Shown: positions 23,008 through 32,547 of the stretch, in pieces | Layout: every line of letters begins with the position of its first letter | Position numbering within the stretch: position 1 is the first letter of the stretch | From: Amoeboaphelidium occidentale | Taxonomy: Eukaryota > Aphelidiomycota > Aphelidea | Assembly (NCBI GenBank): GCA_023515795.1 | Contig: JALGPX010000033.1 | Coordinates: 18,626 to 82,625 of the forward strand | DNA: 64,000 bases | Direction: 5' to 3' | Position numbers and translations under genes: made by a program | The notes under the pieces: model-generated | What the model saw: only the letters and a program-made list of their open reading frames with translations | Databases searched by the model: none | What the model was told of the DNA's origin: nothing

Positions 23008-24069
23008 ATGGTTCCCCGCTTCATTAATTATCTATTGGCACTATTATTAGTCTCTTGTGCAGTTAGTGGTGTTGGGTGTACTGAAACCCCATCTGCCACA
23101 ACTGAGTTGAGCACCGATGAAACAACCTCTGCTCCAGTTACAACCATAATCGATTACTACTACGATTATGATAACGCAACAGAGACAACCGCGAATTCAA
23201 CAAGAATAAGAAGCACAAGAAGGAGGCCATCTACAACAAGATCGGTTGCTCTACCAACAACTACTCTTCCACCTCCACCGCCATCTGATTTTCTTGATCA
23301 AGCGCTGGAACAAGCTAAGAATCCCATAATTCTATATGGTGCAATTGGTGGAGCTGGTGCATTTCTATTCTTGGCAATTATTCTATGTTGCTGCTGCTAT
23401 TACCGCTGCAGAGACCGTTACGGTGGGGATGATGATGAAGCAAATAAGAGTCAAAAGAAGCTAAAGAAGTTAAAGACGAAAGTTGACAAGAAGCCTGAGG
23501 AAGATAATTCAATGATGAAGTCTTTGCCTTTACCTATTATGGTTGGCACGTCAAGCTTATCGTCCACACCGCCACAGAATCAGTCTTCGCCGTTATTGAA
23601 GTCGTCATCCAGAAACTTGGGAGACATGCTGAAATCACCTTCATCAAATCTCGACAATTCAAAAGTTTCCAGCTCTTTCGGGTCACCTATGAGACCATCT
23701 CCGTTAGGAAACCCTTACAACAAAGCTCGTAGCGCTTCGACTGCATCCCAAACACGTCGACCAGGAGACGAAGACAGAGGTTACAATGCTATTATGGATA
23801 TTTTAAAGAAACAAAATGACACAGAATCTCCTGCTAATGGTCAGGCAACTGAGAATAAGGCAAGTGCTCCGGCTAAACTGGCTGTTCCTGAACCATCTAT
23901 GACGAAATCTGCTTCAAGCGCATCAGCGGAATTTTCTGCTCCTACCACTAATGCACCTGCACCTCCTCGCCCTCAAACACGTGCTAGATCTTCCAGCGTT
24001 AAGCAGGATGTTAAGCAAATGGATGATATTCTTCATAGTCTGGATGACATGTTATCTGGCTTGAAGTAA
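23008..24069 (+). CDS. Type I single-pass surface protein with Thr-rich stalk and C-terminal LD-like motif, 353 aa
   Basis: Signal peptide (1-23), Thr/Ser-rich mucin-like ectodomain (24-105) with a YYYDYD patch and an RRRPST site, TM helix 107-129 ending in CCCCYYRC (palmitoylation-prone), then a Ser/Pro-rich cytoplasmic tail. The tail ends MDDILHSLDDMLSGLK; SLDDMLSGL fits the LDxLLxxL consensus of paxillin-type LD motifs. I start at the second ATG because it opens directly into the signal peptide; the ATG at 22972 overlaps the previous stop. Its downstream neighbour (32 nt away) has the same architecture, so the two are probably tandem paralogues. No family name known to me. Confidence 0.7.
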   Translation: MVPRFINYLLALLLVSCAVSGVGCTETPSATTELSTDETTSAPVTTIIDYYYDYDNATETTANSTRIRSTRRRPSTTRSVALPTTTLPPPPPSDFLDQALEQAKNPIILYGAIGGAGAFLFLAIILCCCCYYRCRDRYGGDDDEANKSQKKLKKLKTKVDKKPEEDNSMMKSLPLPIMVGTSSLSSTPPQNQSSPLLKSSSRNLGDMLKSPSSNLDNSKVSSSFGSPMRPSPLGNPYNKARSASTASQTRRPGDEDRGYNAIMDILKKQNDTESPANGQATENKASAPAKLAVPEPSMTKSASSASAEFSAPTTNAPAPPRPQTRARSSSVKQDVKQMDDILHSLDDMLSGLK

Positions 24070-24101
24070 GAACATCTATTAATAGAAATTTTCAACTTTC
24101 A

Positions 24102-25385
24102 ATGAGGTTGTTAGGCTTACTTGGAACACAATTATCACTTGCATTAATCGCGATATGTCTGTACGCCCCGGTAGGCTACACTACTGAAACAACCGCTTCT
24201 ACTAAATTGGGCCAAACGACAGTCATTGAATATTACGATGAAACGACGGACACCACGAAGCCAACCGCAACCGAAAGACAAGTTATTACAAGAAGGCGGC
24301 CGAGGTCGACAATGTCCAATTCTGTGGCCTCTTCTCAGTTAGAAAGACTTCCCACAACATCTCCCGCGTTTGGCGACTCGGTTTTTGATCCTCTCACAGA
24401 TCAATTATCAAACTTTGAATGGTGGTGGTACATAATTTTTGGAACAGCTATTGCTATATTGCTACTTTGTTGCGTTGTGTGCTTAAGAAGTATTTGTAAA
24501 TCTAGAGATGATTATGATGGCGATAAACCTCTGAAACTACAAAAACAGACTAGAATAAGAGCAAAAATGAAAGCAGAAATGCGCGCGAAAGCAGTACAGA
24601 AGATCAAAGCTTCATCTGCTGCTAATTCTAGGCAAAACCTAAACACCACAACTGATCAGAAACCTATTGTTGGAAAGAATCCGTTGACGCAAAGTTACTC
24701 AAAGTTCGAAGCTCCGGTTTTTGATAATCTTGATACTCTTCCATTTGGCAAACACAGCGGTACTGTAAGAGATGGAAATGCTCAGTCTTCGAACGAAATT
24801 GATAGGCCTCAAACGCCAACATCTGAACAAAGTAGCTCAAGGCGTACCTCCATGATTTTTAGCGTGGAAACAGAAATTGATGGATATCGAAAAAATATGG
24901 CCACTGGTTCTGCATTTAGGCCTCGAGGGCAAAGTTCGTCATTCTCCGCTAATAACGGCACGGGACTTTTGTTAAGCAAGCCTGAGCCAAGACTGAAAAA
25001 ATACAGCGTGTCTACAACACAACATGATCCATTCACGGCTAGAATTTCAAGATTAAGTCAACTCGAGCCATTGGTGCAGATAAATACTGATGCTCGCAAA
25101 ACAGAAGAAACATTCGAGTCGTCTAGTGCTCTAGTCAAGCATGATATTCAAGGGCAACAAGAAAGCTCTAGTCAGCAAAGCCATATCCTGTCAGTAGAGC
25201 ATACACAGCCGGTGGACGAGAGAAGTGCTAATGTTGATACCGCAGAAACACAGCAGAATGCACTAAACGTGTCAACATCATCCTCACCTGAACCTGTGGT
25301 AATCGACGAAACAAATACTCAGCAGATAGAGCAGACTTTTGATGATATCTTCAGCCAACTAGATGAGCTCACGAAAGGATTGTGA
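24102..25385 (+). CDS. Type I single-pass surface protein, paralogue of the preceding gene, 427 aa
   Basis: Same plan as the gene at 23008: signal peptide (1-25), Thr-rich ectodomain with TTVIEYYDE and RRRPRST (matching TTIIDYYYD and RRRPST in the paralogue at equivalent places), TM helix 109-128 with a Cys cluster (LLLCCVVCL), basic juxtamembrane tail and a Ser-rich cytoplasmic region. The last residues are TFDDIFSQLDELTKGL, aligned with MDDILHSLDDMLSGLK next door. Ectodomain and tail are otherwise diverged, so the conserved pieces are the ones to look at: the YYD box, the RRRP site, the Cys-rich TM end and the LD-like terminus. Confidence 0.7.
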   Translation: MRLLGLLGTQLSLALIAICLYAPVGYTTETTASTKLGQTTVIEYYDETTDTTKPTATERQVITRRRPRSTMSNSVASSQLERLPTTSPAFGDSVFDPLTDQLSNFEWWWYIIFGTAIAILLLCCVVCLRSICKSRDDYDGDKPLKLQKQTRIRAKMKAEMRAKAVQKIKASSAANSRQNLNTTTDQKPIVGKNPLTQSYSKFEAPVFDNLDTLPFGKHSGTVRDGNAQSSNEIDRPQTPTSEQSSSRRTSMIFSVETEIDGYRKNMATGSAFRPRGQSSSFSANNGTGLLLSKPEPRLKKYSVSTTQHDPFTARISRLSQLEPLVQINTDARKTEETFESSSALVKHDIQGQQESSSQQSHILSVEHTQPVDERSANVDTAETQQNALNVSTSSSPEPVVIDETNTQQIEQTFDDIFSQLDELTKGL

Positions 25386-25638
25386 TTATAGAAACAGAAT
25401 AAACTTCGATCTGTTTATGAATGCAATTCAAGCAAGCTGTTTCAACATGGCTTCATGACAACATAGACTAGACGGTTTATCTGGAATAATGAAAGTAATA
25501 CAAATTGCTGCACCACTTGTTTATTACGCGGCGAGTCAAAAGAAAATGCGGATACAGCAAGTGTGAGCCTTGTCTCGAGAAAATCTATTTATATCACATC
25601 ATCTGCAAAGTGTTTGGTGTTCTCCCTAATCTACCACA

Positions 25639-28347
25639 ATGAATATGATAAAATATTGTCTTTGTATTTGGCTTTTAATGTACGTACAGATATGCGTGGG
25701 GCAGACTGTGTCGTCTAGAAGGCCTGCTCCTACTACAACACCTTCAGGCGATGATTCTGGAGGTGGATCAAGCAACCTGTTTCTAGTAACTGCAATAGCG
25801 GGAGGTAGTGTTGTGCTCTTTGCCTTGTCCGGTTTGATATTTGCTGTTGTTATGATAAGAAGAGCGAGAAATAGGAGGTTGATCGAAGCTGGTCTCGAGC
25901 CTGTATCAACTGGTTTTAACCTCAAAATCCAGTCACCGTTCTCAAAGTTGATGGATAATGGCGATCTGGCAAAGAATGAATGGAATGAAATTGTAAAAAA
26001 GCATGGAGGTGCTCCTGATAAGAGGAAGAAGAAAGATGCATTTTATCAACCTGATACTGCTGCCAGCGATGAGAACCTTGCTGCTGTTCCAAATCAGTTC
26101 TTGAACCCGCTTGCATCGCATGAGTTGGAACAAAATGGCACTACGCGTAACTCTACCAATAATTACCAGGAGAATAGTTCTGGAAATACCAATATGAACG
26201 GATCTGCTGGCGCATACGACGGCAACTATGGCCAAACGGAAGATGCACAACAGAGCCAGGCTAACCAATATTCAAATCAAGGCAACGATCAGTATCAGCC
26301 TGATAACCAAGAATATCCAGAAATGACCGCCGACCCTGATATGCCGCCTCAACCTGTCGCAAGACCTGTTGAACCCGTTTCAGCGCACAAATTTATGGAA
26401 TCAAAGAAGCCTGAACAAAACAATGAATTTTCTGGCAATTCAACTGGTCCGGTGGATAATGTTACAGGCTCAGGAGTAAATGAGGAACAAAACGTTCCTG
26501 ATCAGATTCAAGAGTACCAACCAGAGCCGCTTCAAGCTGATGGTCAGAATTATCAGCAAGACCAAGCTTACGCAGATCCAAACTATGGTTACGATCAGCA
26601 GCAACAAGGATATGACGAGCAACAGTATTACGATCAACAGCAACAGCAGCAACAGCAGCAACAGCAATATGGAGAGGAAGGTGCTCCAGTTGACCAAAAT
26701 TACGGATATCAAGGCGACCAAGGCGATCAAGGCCAGGTGCAAGATATCCCATATGTCGGTTCTGGAGAACCAGATGCGAATTATTACGACGCGCCTGATC
26801 AGAACTTAAATCCTGACTTGCGCTACGACCCTAATGCATACACGATATCAAAAGTCAAAAAACCACCTGCTCAAGAAGACGCAAATAATTATGGACAAGA
26901 TCCTGCTAGTTACGGAGAAAACCAAAACTACGATGAAGCGCAACAAGGCGATCAAGGTCAGCAATTACAGCCACAAGAGGAGTATAACAATAACGCACCC
27001 ATTCCTGATCAACAGGCAGCTGGGATTCCTCAAACTATTCAAGAAGCAGAAGAGGCTCAGAACAATGAATCTAGTTTGCCAAAATTTAGGCCAAACTTGG
27101 TCAATGAAATCGATGGTAAAGTCGCATATGAAACAGTACAAGACCAAGCTGTTCTCAATAATGCAGCAGATTCGGATGATTTGAGAACTTTAGCAAAATT
27201 CCAGCCACAGAGTGTACAAAATACAAATGCAAGATTCGGATCTAACCCTGTCAGTTGGAATCGTGTGCCTGGAGCTGATCCTTCGTCTGCAGTTGGCCCT
27301 GGACCTGCATGGGACGGCCAGCTGACACACGGCTCCTATGGTCATAATTCACATCCACAATCTATGGCAAGCACTGATCAACGTTTCCCGCCAGGACAAA
27401 GAGCTTCTCCAAAACCAGATTATTACGATGCTGCACCATACTCAAATGATTATAATATGGGCGCGCAAAACTATAATCAAGGTCCTGGATATCGTCCAGG
27501 TGTCAATCCGCAGAACAATGGTCCTAATTACCCAGTTAATAACCAGGGAGGGTACAGACCTATGCCTCAGACTGCTGGTCCACCCAATGGATACAATGGG
27601 AACGAATACGATAACTACAATCCAAACAACTTTTATAATAACCAACAAAACTATGGACCTAATTATCAGAATTATGGCCCACCAAGACCGGGACCTGCAC
27701 CTTACGGTAATCAACCAAGACCAATGGTTATTAATGCAAGACCACAGCCTGTTAATGTTGCAGGACCGATGAGGCCTCTAAATGTTGTCGCAGTGAATCC
27801 GCGTCCATTTACATCATCCCGACCTCCGTTTAATGGACCAAGACCAGGAGGATTACCCCCTGGAACATTCAGGACACCACAATATTTGGCCAGACCTCCA
27901 AATGATATGTACGGTGGTGCTCCAGGGCCATACGGACCAGCTCCACCACGAGGATATGGATCGCCATACACTCCAGGGCCTCCTCCACCTCATCAACAAC
28001 ACCAGCAGTACAACAACAATTACCTGAGTCGCCAGCCATCTATGGGTAATAGTTATCCTCGGCCCGCTCCACGACCAACAGTTGCAAGACCAGCACAAGC
28101 AAACATGAGTACTTTAATTGATGAAGCCATTGACTCTGGTCCAAGCTATTCTGCATACAACGCTGGACAAGCTGTTGCGTCCCGTGATAACCTGAGATCA
28201 TCGAAGCCAATTGGAGTCCAGGCCTCAACACTTATTGAGGAAGCCTCTGTTCAACCTCCTAGATTTACTCAAGACGCTAGATCTGCGACTGGGGGATACT
28301 ACGACTCAGATTTAAATCAAGCAATGGACTTTTTAGATCCAAAATAG
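25639..28347 (+). CDS. Type I single-pass protein with very long Gln/Asn/Pro-rich cytoplasmic tail, 902 aa
   Basis: Third member of the run. Signal peptide (1-21), a short ectodomain (SSRRPAPTTTPSGDDSGGG), TM helix 47-72, then about 830 cytoplasmic residues dominated by Gln, Asn, Tyr, Pro and Gly. The tail includes an 11-Gln run, QNYG/NYGQ repeats, Pro/Gly-rich blocks and two STLIxEA motifs (STLIDEA, STLIEEA); it ends in an amphipathic DLNQAMDFLDPK. The tail composition is prion-like and could drive condensation under the membrane. A TTTATAT box lies about 45 nt upstream (25588-25594). Family unknown. Confidence 0.68.
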   Translation: MNMIKYCLCIWLLMYVQICVGQTVSSRRPAPTTTPSGDDSGGGSSNLFLVTAIAGGSVVLFALSGLIFAVVMIRRARNRRLIEAGLEPVSTGFNLKIQSPFSKLMDNGDLAKNEWNEIVKKHGGAPDKRKKKDAFYQPDTAASDENLAAVPNQFLNPLASHELEQNGTTRNSTNNYQENSSGNTNMNGSAGAYDGNYGQTEDAQQSQANQYSNQGNDQYQPDNQEYPEMTADPDMPPQPVARPVEPVSAHKFMESKKPEQNNEFSGNSTGPVDNVTGSGVNEEQNVPDQIQEYQPEPLQADGQNYQQDQAYADPNYGYDQQQQGYDEQQYYDQQQQQQQQQQQYGEEGAPVDQNYGYQGDQGDQGQVQDIPYVGSGEPDANYYDAPDQNLNPDLRYDPNAYTISKVKKPPAQEDANNYGQDPASYGENQNYDEAQQGDQGQQLQPQEEYNNNAPIPDQQAAGIPQTIQEAEEAQNNESSLPKFRPNLVNEIDGKVAYETVQDQAVLNNAADSDDLRTLAKFQPQSVQNTNARFGSNPVSWNRVPGADPSSAVGPGPAWDGQLTHGSYGHNSHPQSMASTDQRFPPGQRASPKPDYYDAAPYSNDYNMGAQNYNQGPGYRPGVNPQNNGPNYPVNNQGGYRPMPQTAGPPNGYNGNEYDNYNPNNFYNNQQNYGPNYQNYGPPRPGPAPYGNQPRPMVINARPQPVNVAGPMRPLNVVAVNPRPFTSSRPPFNGPRPGGLPPGTFRTPQYLARPPNDMYGGAPGPYGPAPPRGYGSPYTPGPPPPHQQHQQYNNNYLSRQPSMGNSYPRPAPRPTVARPAQANMSTLIDEAIDSGPSYSAYNAGQAVASRDNLRSSKPIGVQASTLIEEASVQPPRFTQDARSATGGYYDSDLNQAMDFLDPK
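26635..26667 (+). repeat. CAG/CAA microsatellite encoding 11 Gln
   Basis: Mixed CAA and CAG codons in frame within the membrane protein at 25639-28347. The codon mixture would reduce slippage compared with a pure CAG tract. Confidence 0.85.
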
Positions 28348-28386
28348 AGACTGCGCACGGAAACGAATAAAGAATATTTACTACAG

Positions 28387-30157
28387 CTAATCTAGAACAA
28401 TAAGCTCACAATCATCTTCCTCTTCCACTGAGGACTTATCATATTCGACCTCATTTGAATTTTCAATAGTTTTCAATGTTGCGCAAAATTCAGCTACTTT
28501 GGCATTGACTTGAACCTTTGCTGGATGAAAGCCTTTCATTTCAATAGTTTCTAAGGAAACAGCTCTGGAGAGAGCTACGTAAACTTGGCCAGCCTCAAAT
28601 GATCGCGATAAATCAAGTTTCAGAACAGGGATAGTTTGTCCTTGAGCTTTGTGTATTGACATTGCCCACGCCAAGATCAAGGGTATTTGAGATCTAACAG
28701 CGACCCTTTTCCCATTCTCTAAGATGTCCCAATCCTCTTTTTTAACAGCAATTTGAACAGGATGGGGAGATCCTGCGACTTTAAACGCAACGATAGGATT
28801 ATTTGACGAATCGAATCCAGCGACAATTCCCAGAGTTCCATTAAAAAGACCAATATTGTGATCAAGATTCTTGAGCAGCATAACCTGTGCACCTTTCTTC
28901 AACTCTAGCATAAAAGGAGCCTGACATTGGCCATCTAGAGCTTTCTTTAACCTTTTAACTGTTTCTGCCGCTCCTGATTTAAACCAATCGGTAGTTTCAT
29001 ATTTGTGACTTTCTTCATTTAGGCTTTTAAGCCTGTACGTGTTCGCATTTTCAACTTCTCTCCTGGTTGGATACAATTCAATTGGTGCTAAAGAGTAAGG
29101 TTCATTCAAGTGGAAGAATACAGAAATCGCCAATTTTTACAGGCCTATTCAAACTTTTGAGAACTTTAATACTTTCAGCAGATAATTTGTTGAGACGTAG
29201 TTCGTTAAGAATATTGATAAATACAGGATCTGTTTGACGGAATGCATGTGTCAACATTACAGTTTCTTCAATTGCATTCTTCCAGGATTCTGTTTCAAAG
29301 CAAAAAGCTGGAACAATCTTCTTGCCATTGTTATCTCTTTCTGGAACAGGAGGAAGCTGAAAGAAATCGCCACATATGACCAATTGAATTCCTCCAAAGG
29401 GCTTTTTGGAATCCCTAACTATGCGTGCACATTGGTCAATAGAATCAAACAAGTCACCATCGATCATTGATATCTCATCTATGATCAAAACTTCAGTTTT
29501 TTGCCATCTCGCAAGAGCATACTTGTTCTTGATCACTCTTCCAGCCATTTGTGAAGGATGCATTCTCACGATACCGCAACCAACAAATGAATGCAATGTT
29601 TTACCGCCAATATTGCAGGCCGCGATTCCGGTGCTAGCACATATCTGTAAAGCTTCACCCGACTTGATTCTTTTAAACTGTTTGATAATTTCTCTGAGTA
29701 GGAAAGATTTGCCCACTCCTGCATTGCCAGTAAAGAAGACACTTTTCCCTTGGTTGACCACCAAATCCAGAACGTATTGTTGCTCATCTGAAAGCTTAAC
29801 TTCTTCATAGCCAGCGCTATTTGATTTGCCCTTTTCTTCTCGAAACAGCTGATGCTGCTTCATATCTTCATCACCATCCAATAAGACTTGCTCGTAATTC
29901 CTCTTCGGTTGCTTCGGTTTTTGAAAGTAGTTAAAGCCAGCTGAAGCATCAGCATTCTGCATCCTTTTAATGGTATCGACTGGTATTGAGTTCAGAACTG
30001 ATGACTTATCATTCGATTGTTTCGGCGGCATGGCTTTGGCTGGCATGGGCGTGATAGTTGATTCTCGCTTGATTTCACTGCTTGGAGTGCCTTTCTTTGA
30101 CGAAGATTTAAACGTAAAGTAGTCTTTTAGGGACGTCTGCTTCCCGCTACTCTTCAT
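28387..30157 (-). CDS. PIF1: Pif1-family 5'-3' DNA helicase, 578 aa
   Basis: Acts on G-quadruplexes, Okazaki fragments and telomeres in known relatives. Exons 29122-30157 and 28387-29087; a 34-nt intron (29088-29121) restores RPVKIGDFSPIELYPTRREVENAN. Motifs: Walker A GNAGVGKS (144-151), CASTGIAA, GKTLHSFVGCG, LIIDEISMIDGDLFD, VICGDFFQLPPV, and in the C-terminal half QVMLLKN, LAWAMSIHKAQGQT and VYVALSRA. Residues 7-14, QTSLKDYF, match a canonical PCNA-interacting PIP box. Its ATG lies 3 nt after the SRS2 stop and in the same frame. Length is shorter than yeast Pif1 (859). Confidence 0.92.
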
Positions 30158-30160
30158 AGT

Positions 30161-32525
30161 CTATTTAGTTGTTCGTTTCAGAAGTTTCGCAGAAACAAAG
30201 GCGCTGTTTGAAAATGTTGAGGAGCGTTTCACGCCTTTGTGTTTGTAAGAACCTTCATTCGTGTCTTTACTAGTTGATTTTTCATTGGAGCCCTGCAGCT
30301 TTTGTAAGTCTTCTAAATCCATTGACTTCTTCTTGAGCTCATCAATATCAAAAGTCCTGCCAAGTTGCTTAGCAATGTGTACAAAATCGTCAACTTTCAC
30401 TCGAACCATCAGAGTATCGCCTCGACTTTCTACTCTTACATCTTCTCTCTTTTGTAGTAACACTCCGACAAAAGGACTCCAAAATGCATCACTGTCGTCA
30501 TAATAACTGAGCTTTTCATGATTAAACGCCAAAACTAATGAACACTGGGCCCTTGTCATACCAACGTACAATAAACGACGCTCTTCTGCTGTTTTTGGAT
30601 TGAGTTTATGAGGAATGCAGCCATATCTTACATTCAAAATCCATACAAAAGGAAACTCTAAACCTTTTGAAGTATGCAAAGTCATTAGAGAGATTTTAGG
30701 TTCTTTCTTTCGATCTAAAGAATGAGCTGTTACACTTCAAGGCTTACCAGATTTTAATGCATCGGGCGCGGCATCTAACGTTACTTTTTCGAACAAAGTT
30801 TCAACAAGCTTCGTCGTTGAGAGCTCTTGAGGTAATGTTGATGGATCGAGTTCAGTCACAGTTTCATCTTCCTCCTGCAACATTCTAAAATGAGTTTCAA
30901 TCTCACTTCCTCTAAATCCAGACTCAAAATCTTTCAAAAAAGCAATTAATTCTTCAATGTTCTTTTCCCTGTTTGTTTCGTCTTCTGTCTCTGTGGCAGA
31001 TATCACAGTCTTCTTTTTTTGAGATTTATCTAAAGTTCGAACATAAGCGACATATTCTAGAGCTTCTAAACAGTATAGCAATATCTCCTCCAATGTACAG
31101 TTATTTTTTATCATGGATTGAACTTCCTTGATCATATTCAAAAATTTAATAATTTTTGTTTTACCCTTAGCTCTACTCCTCACATGTTCATACAGAGAGC
31201 CTTCATCAGAGTTGTATCCATCAACTAATTGTTTAATGGTGGCAGCACCTACTCCACGCGGTGGAACATTAATTATACGATCAAAAGAGAAGAAATCATA
31301 AGGATTATTAGCAAACTTAATGTAGCAAAGAAGGTCTTTGATTTCTTTTCTATCAAAGAAACTAACACCGCCTCTAACTCTAAACGGTAAATTCTTCATC
31401 AAAAGCGCTTGTTGCAAAGCGTTTCCTTCCTTGTTTGTTCTGTACAAAACTGCAAAATCATTATAATTCAAAACACCAGCAGAAGAATCATGGAGCATTT
31501 CTATGTTACGAGCAATCATTTCAGCTTGTTGCCTTCCATTCTGGAACTCCTGCATAACTACGGGAGTTCCTTCCCAATTCTCGGTCCACAAACCCTTATC
31601 AACACGTTCCTTATCTTCTCTGATTACAGACAAGCTAGCTGATATGATGCTTTTAGTAGATCTATAATTCTGCTCTAAAAATATACTCTCAGAGTCCTCT
31701 TTAAACTTTTCCTGAAATTTAATCAAATTGGTAACATCAGCATTTCTCCAAGCGTAAATACTTTGGTCAGGGTCACAGACAACAGTGAACTTCTGACACG
31801 CGCTCGCAAAGCGTTCCATCAGCATGTACTGAATAGCGTTCGTATCTTGGAACTCATCGATAATAACATGCTTAATAGAGCTTGATAAGTGTGGCCACAT
31901 CTGGAACAACTTCAGAGTAAACACTAACAAGTCGTCAAAATCTAAAGAATTGGTCCTCCTCAGCTCGCGATTATACTCGCGGAAAACTCCGACTGCTAGT
32001 TGCTTAAGTGGGTCACCATCACCATATGATGCTTCGATTTCTTTCTCGGTCCAATTCTGTGCTTTTGCATTCGATATAATTGATCCAAAATTGACTTTTA
32101 ACGTGGCAGCCATAGGAAAGTGTTCCTTAACAACCATATTCAATATCTTCTTACTGTCCTCGGAATCAAGAACTTGGAAGTTGTTCTTTAGGCCAACAAC
32201 TGTTCCGTACTTTCGAAGATACAACGCTCCAATATGATGAAAAGTCCCCAATATCAATTTATCAACAGAGGCAATATCATGTGGTGCCATTTTGTAGAGT
32301 CTTTCCTTCATTTCTGCTGCAGCTTTGTTCGTAAAAGTGGTCACAATGACCGTCTCTGGAGGAATCTTTTCCTGCTGCAAAAGGAACAGAACCCTGTGGG
32401 TGATGACCCTGGTTTTACCTGAACCTAATTGATAAGCTATGTAAAAGAAGAAACATACCTGGGCCGCTGAGAACAATGACTCTGTTCTTCTGGGAAACCA
32501 CAGCTTTCTCTTGCGCTGGGTTCAT
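30161..32525 (-). CDS. SRS2: Srs2-type UvrD/SF1A DNA helicase, 765 aa
   Basis: 3'-5' helicase and anti-recombinase in the fungal family. Three exons: 32459-32525, 30748-32424 and 30161-30714; introns of 34 nt (32425-32458) and 33 nt (30715-30747). The first intron splits Walker A, restoring VLSGPGSGKTRVITHRV. Other motifs: TFTNKAAAEMKERL, VIIDEFQDTNAIQY, QSIYAWRNADVTN, EQNYRST, VRGGVSFFDRKEIKD, TLHTSKGLEFPFVW and RRLLYVGMTRA. It lacks a long C-terminal tail like yeast Srs2 (1174 aa). NUP85 stops 22 nt upstream, and PIF1 begins 3 nt downstream in frame, so the three may share a transcript. Confidence 0.9.
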
Positions 32526-32547
32526 CTGATTATTAAAAATTTTTGTT

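Noticed and set aside
26470-27772. Several long ORFs antisense or frame-shifted to the Gln-rich protein
   Set aside because: Products of low-complexity codon repeats; none has a domain or start context.
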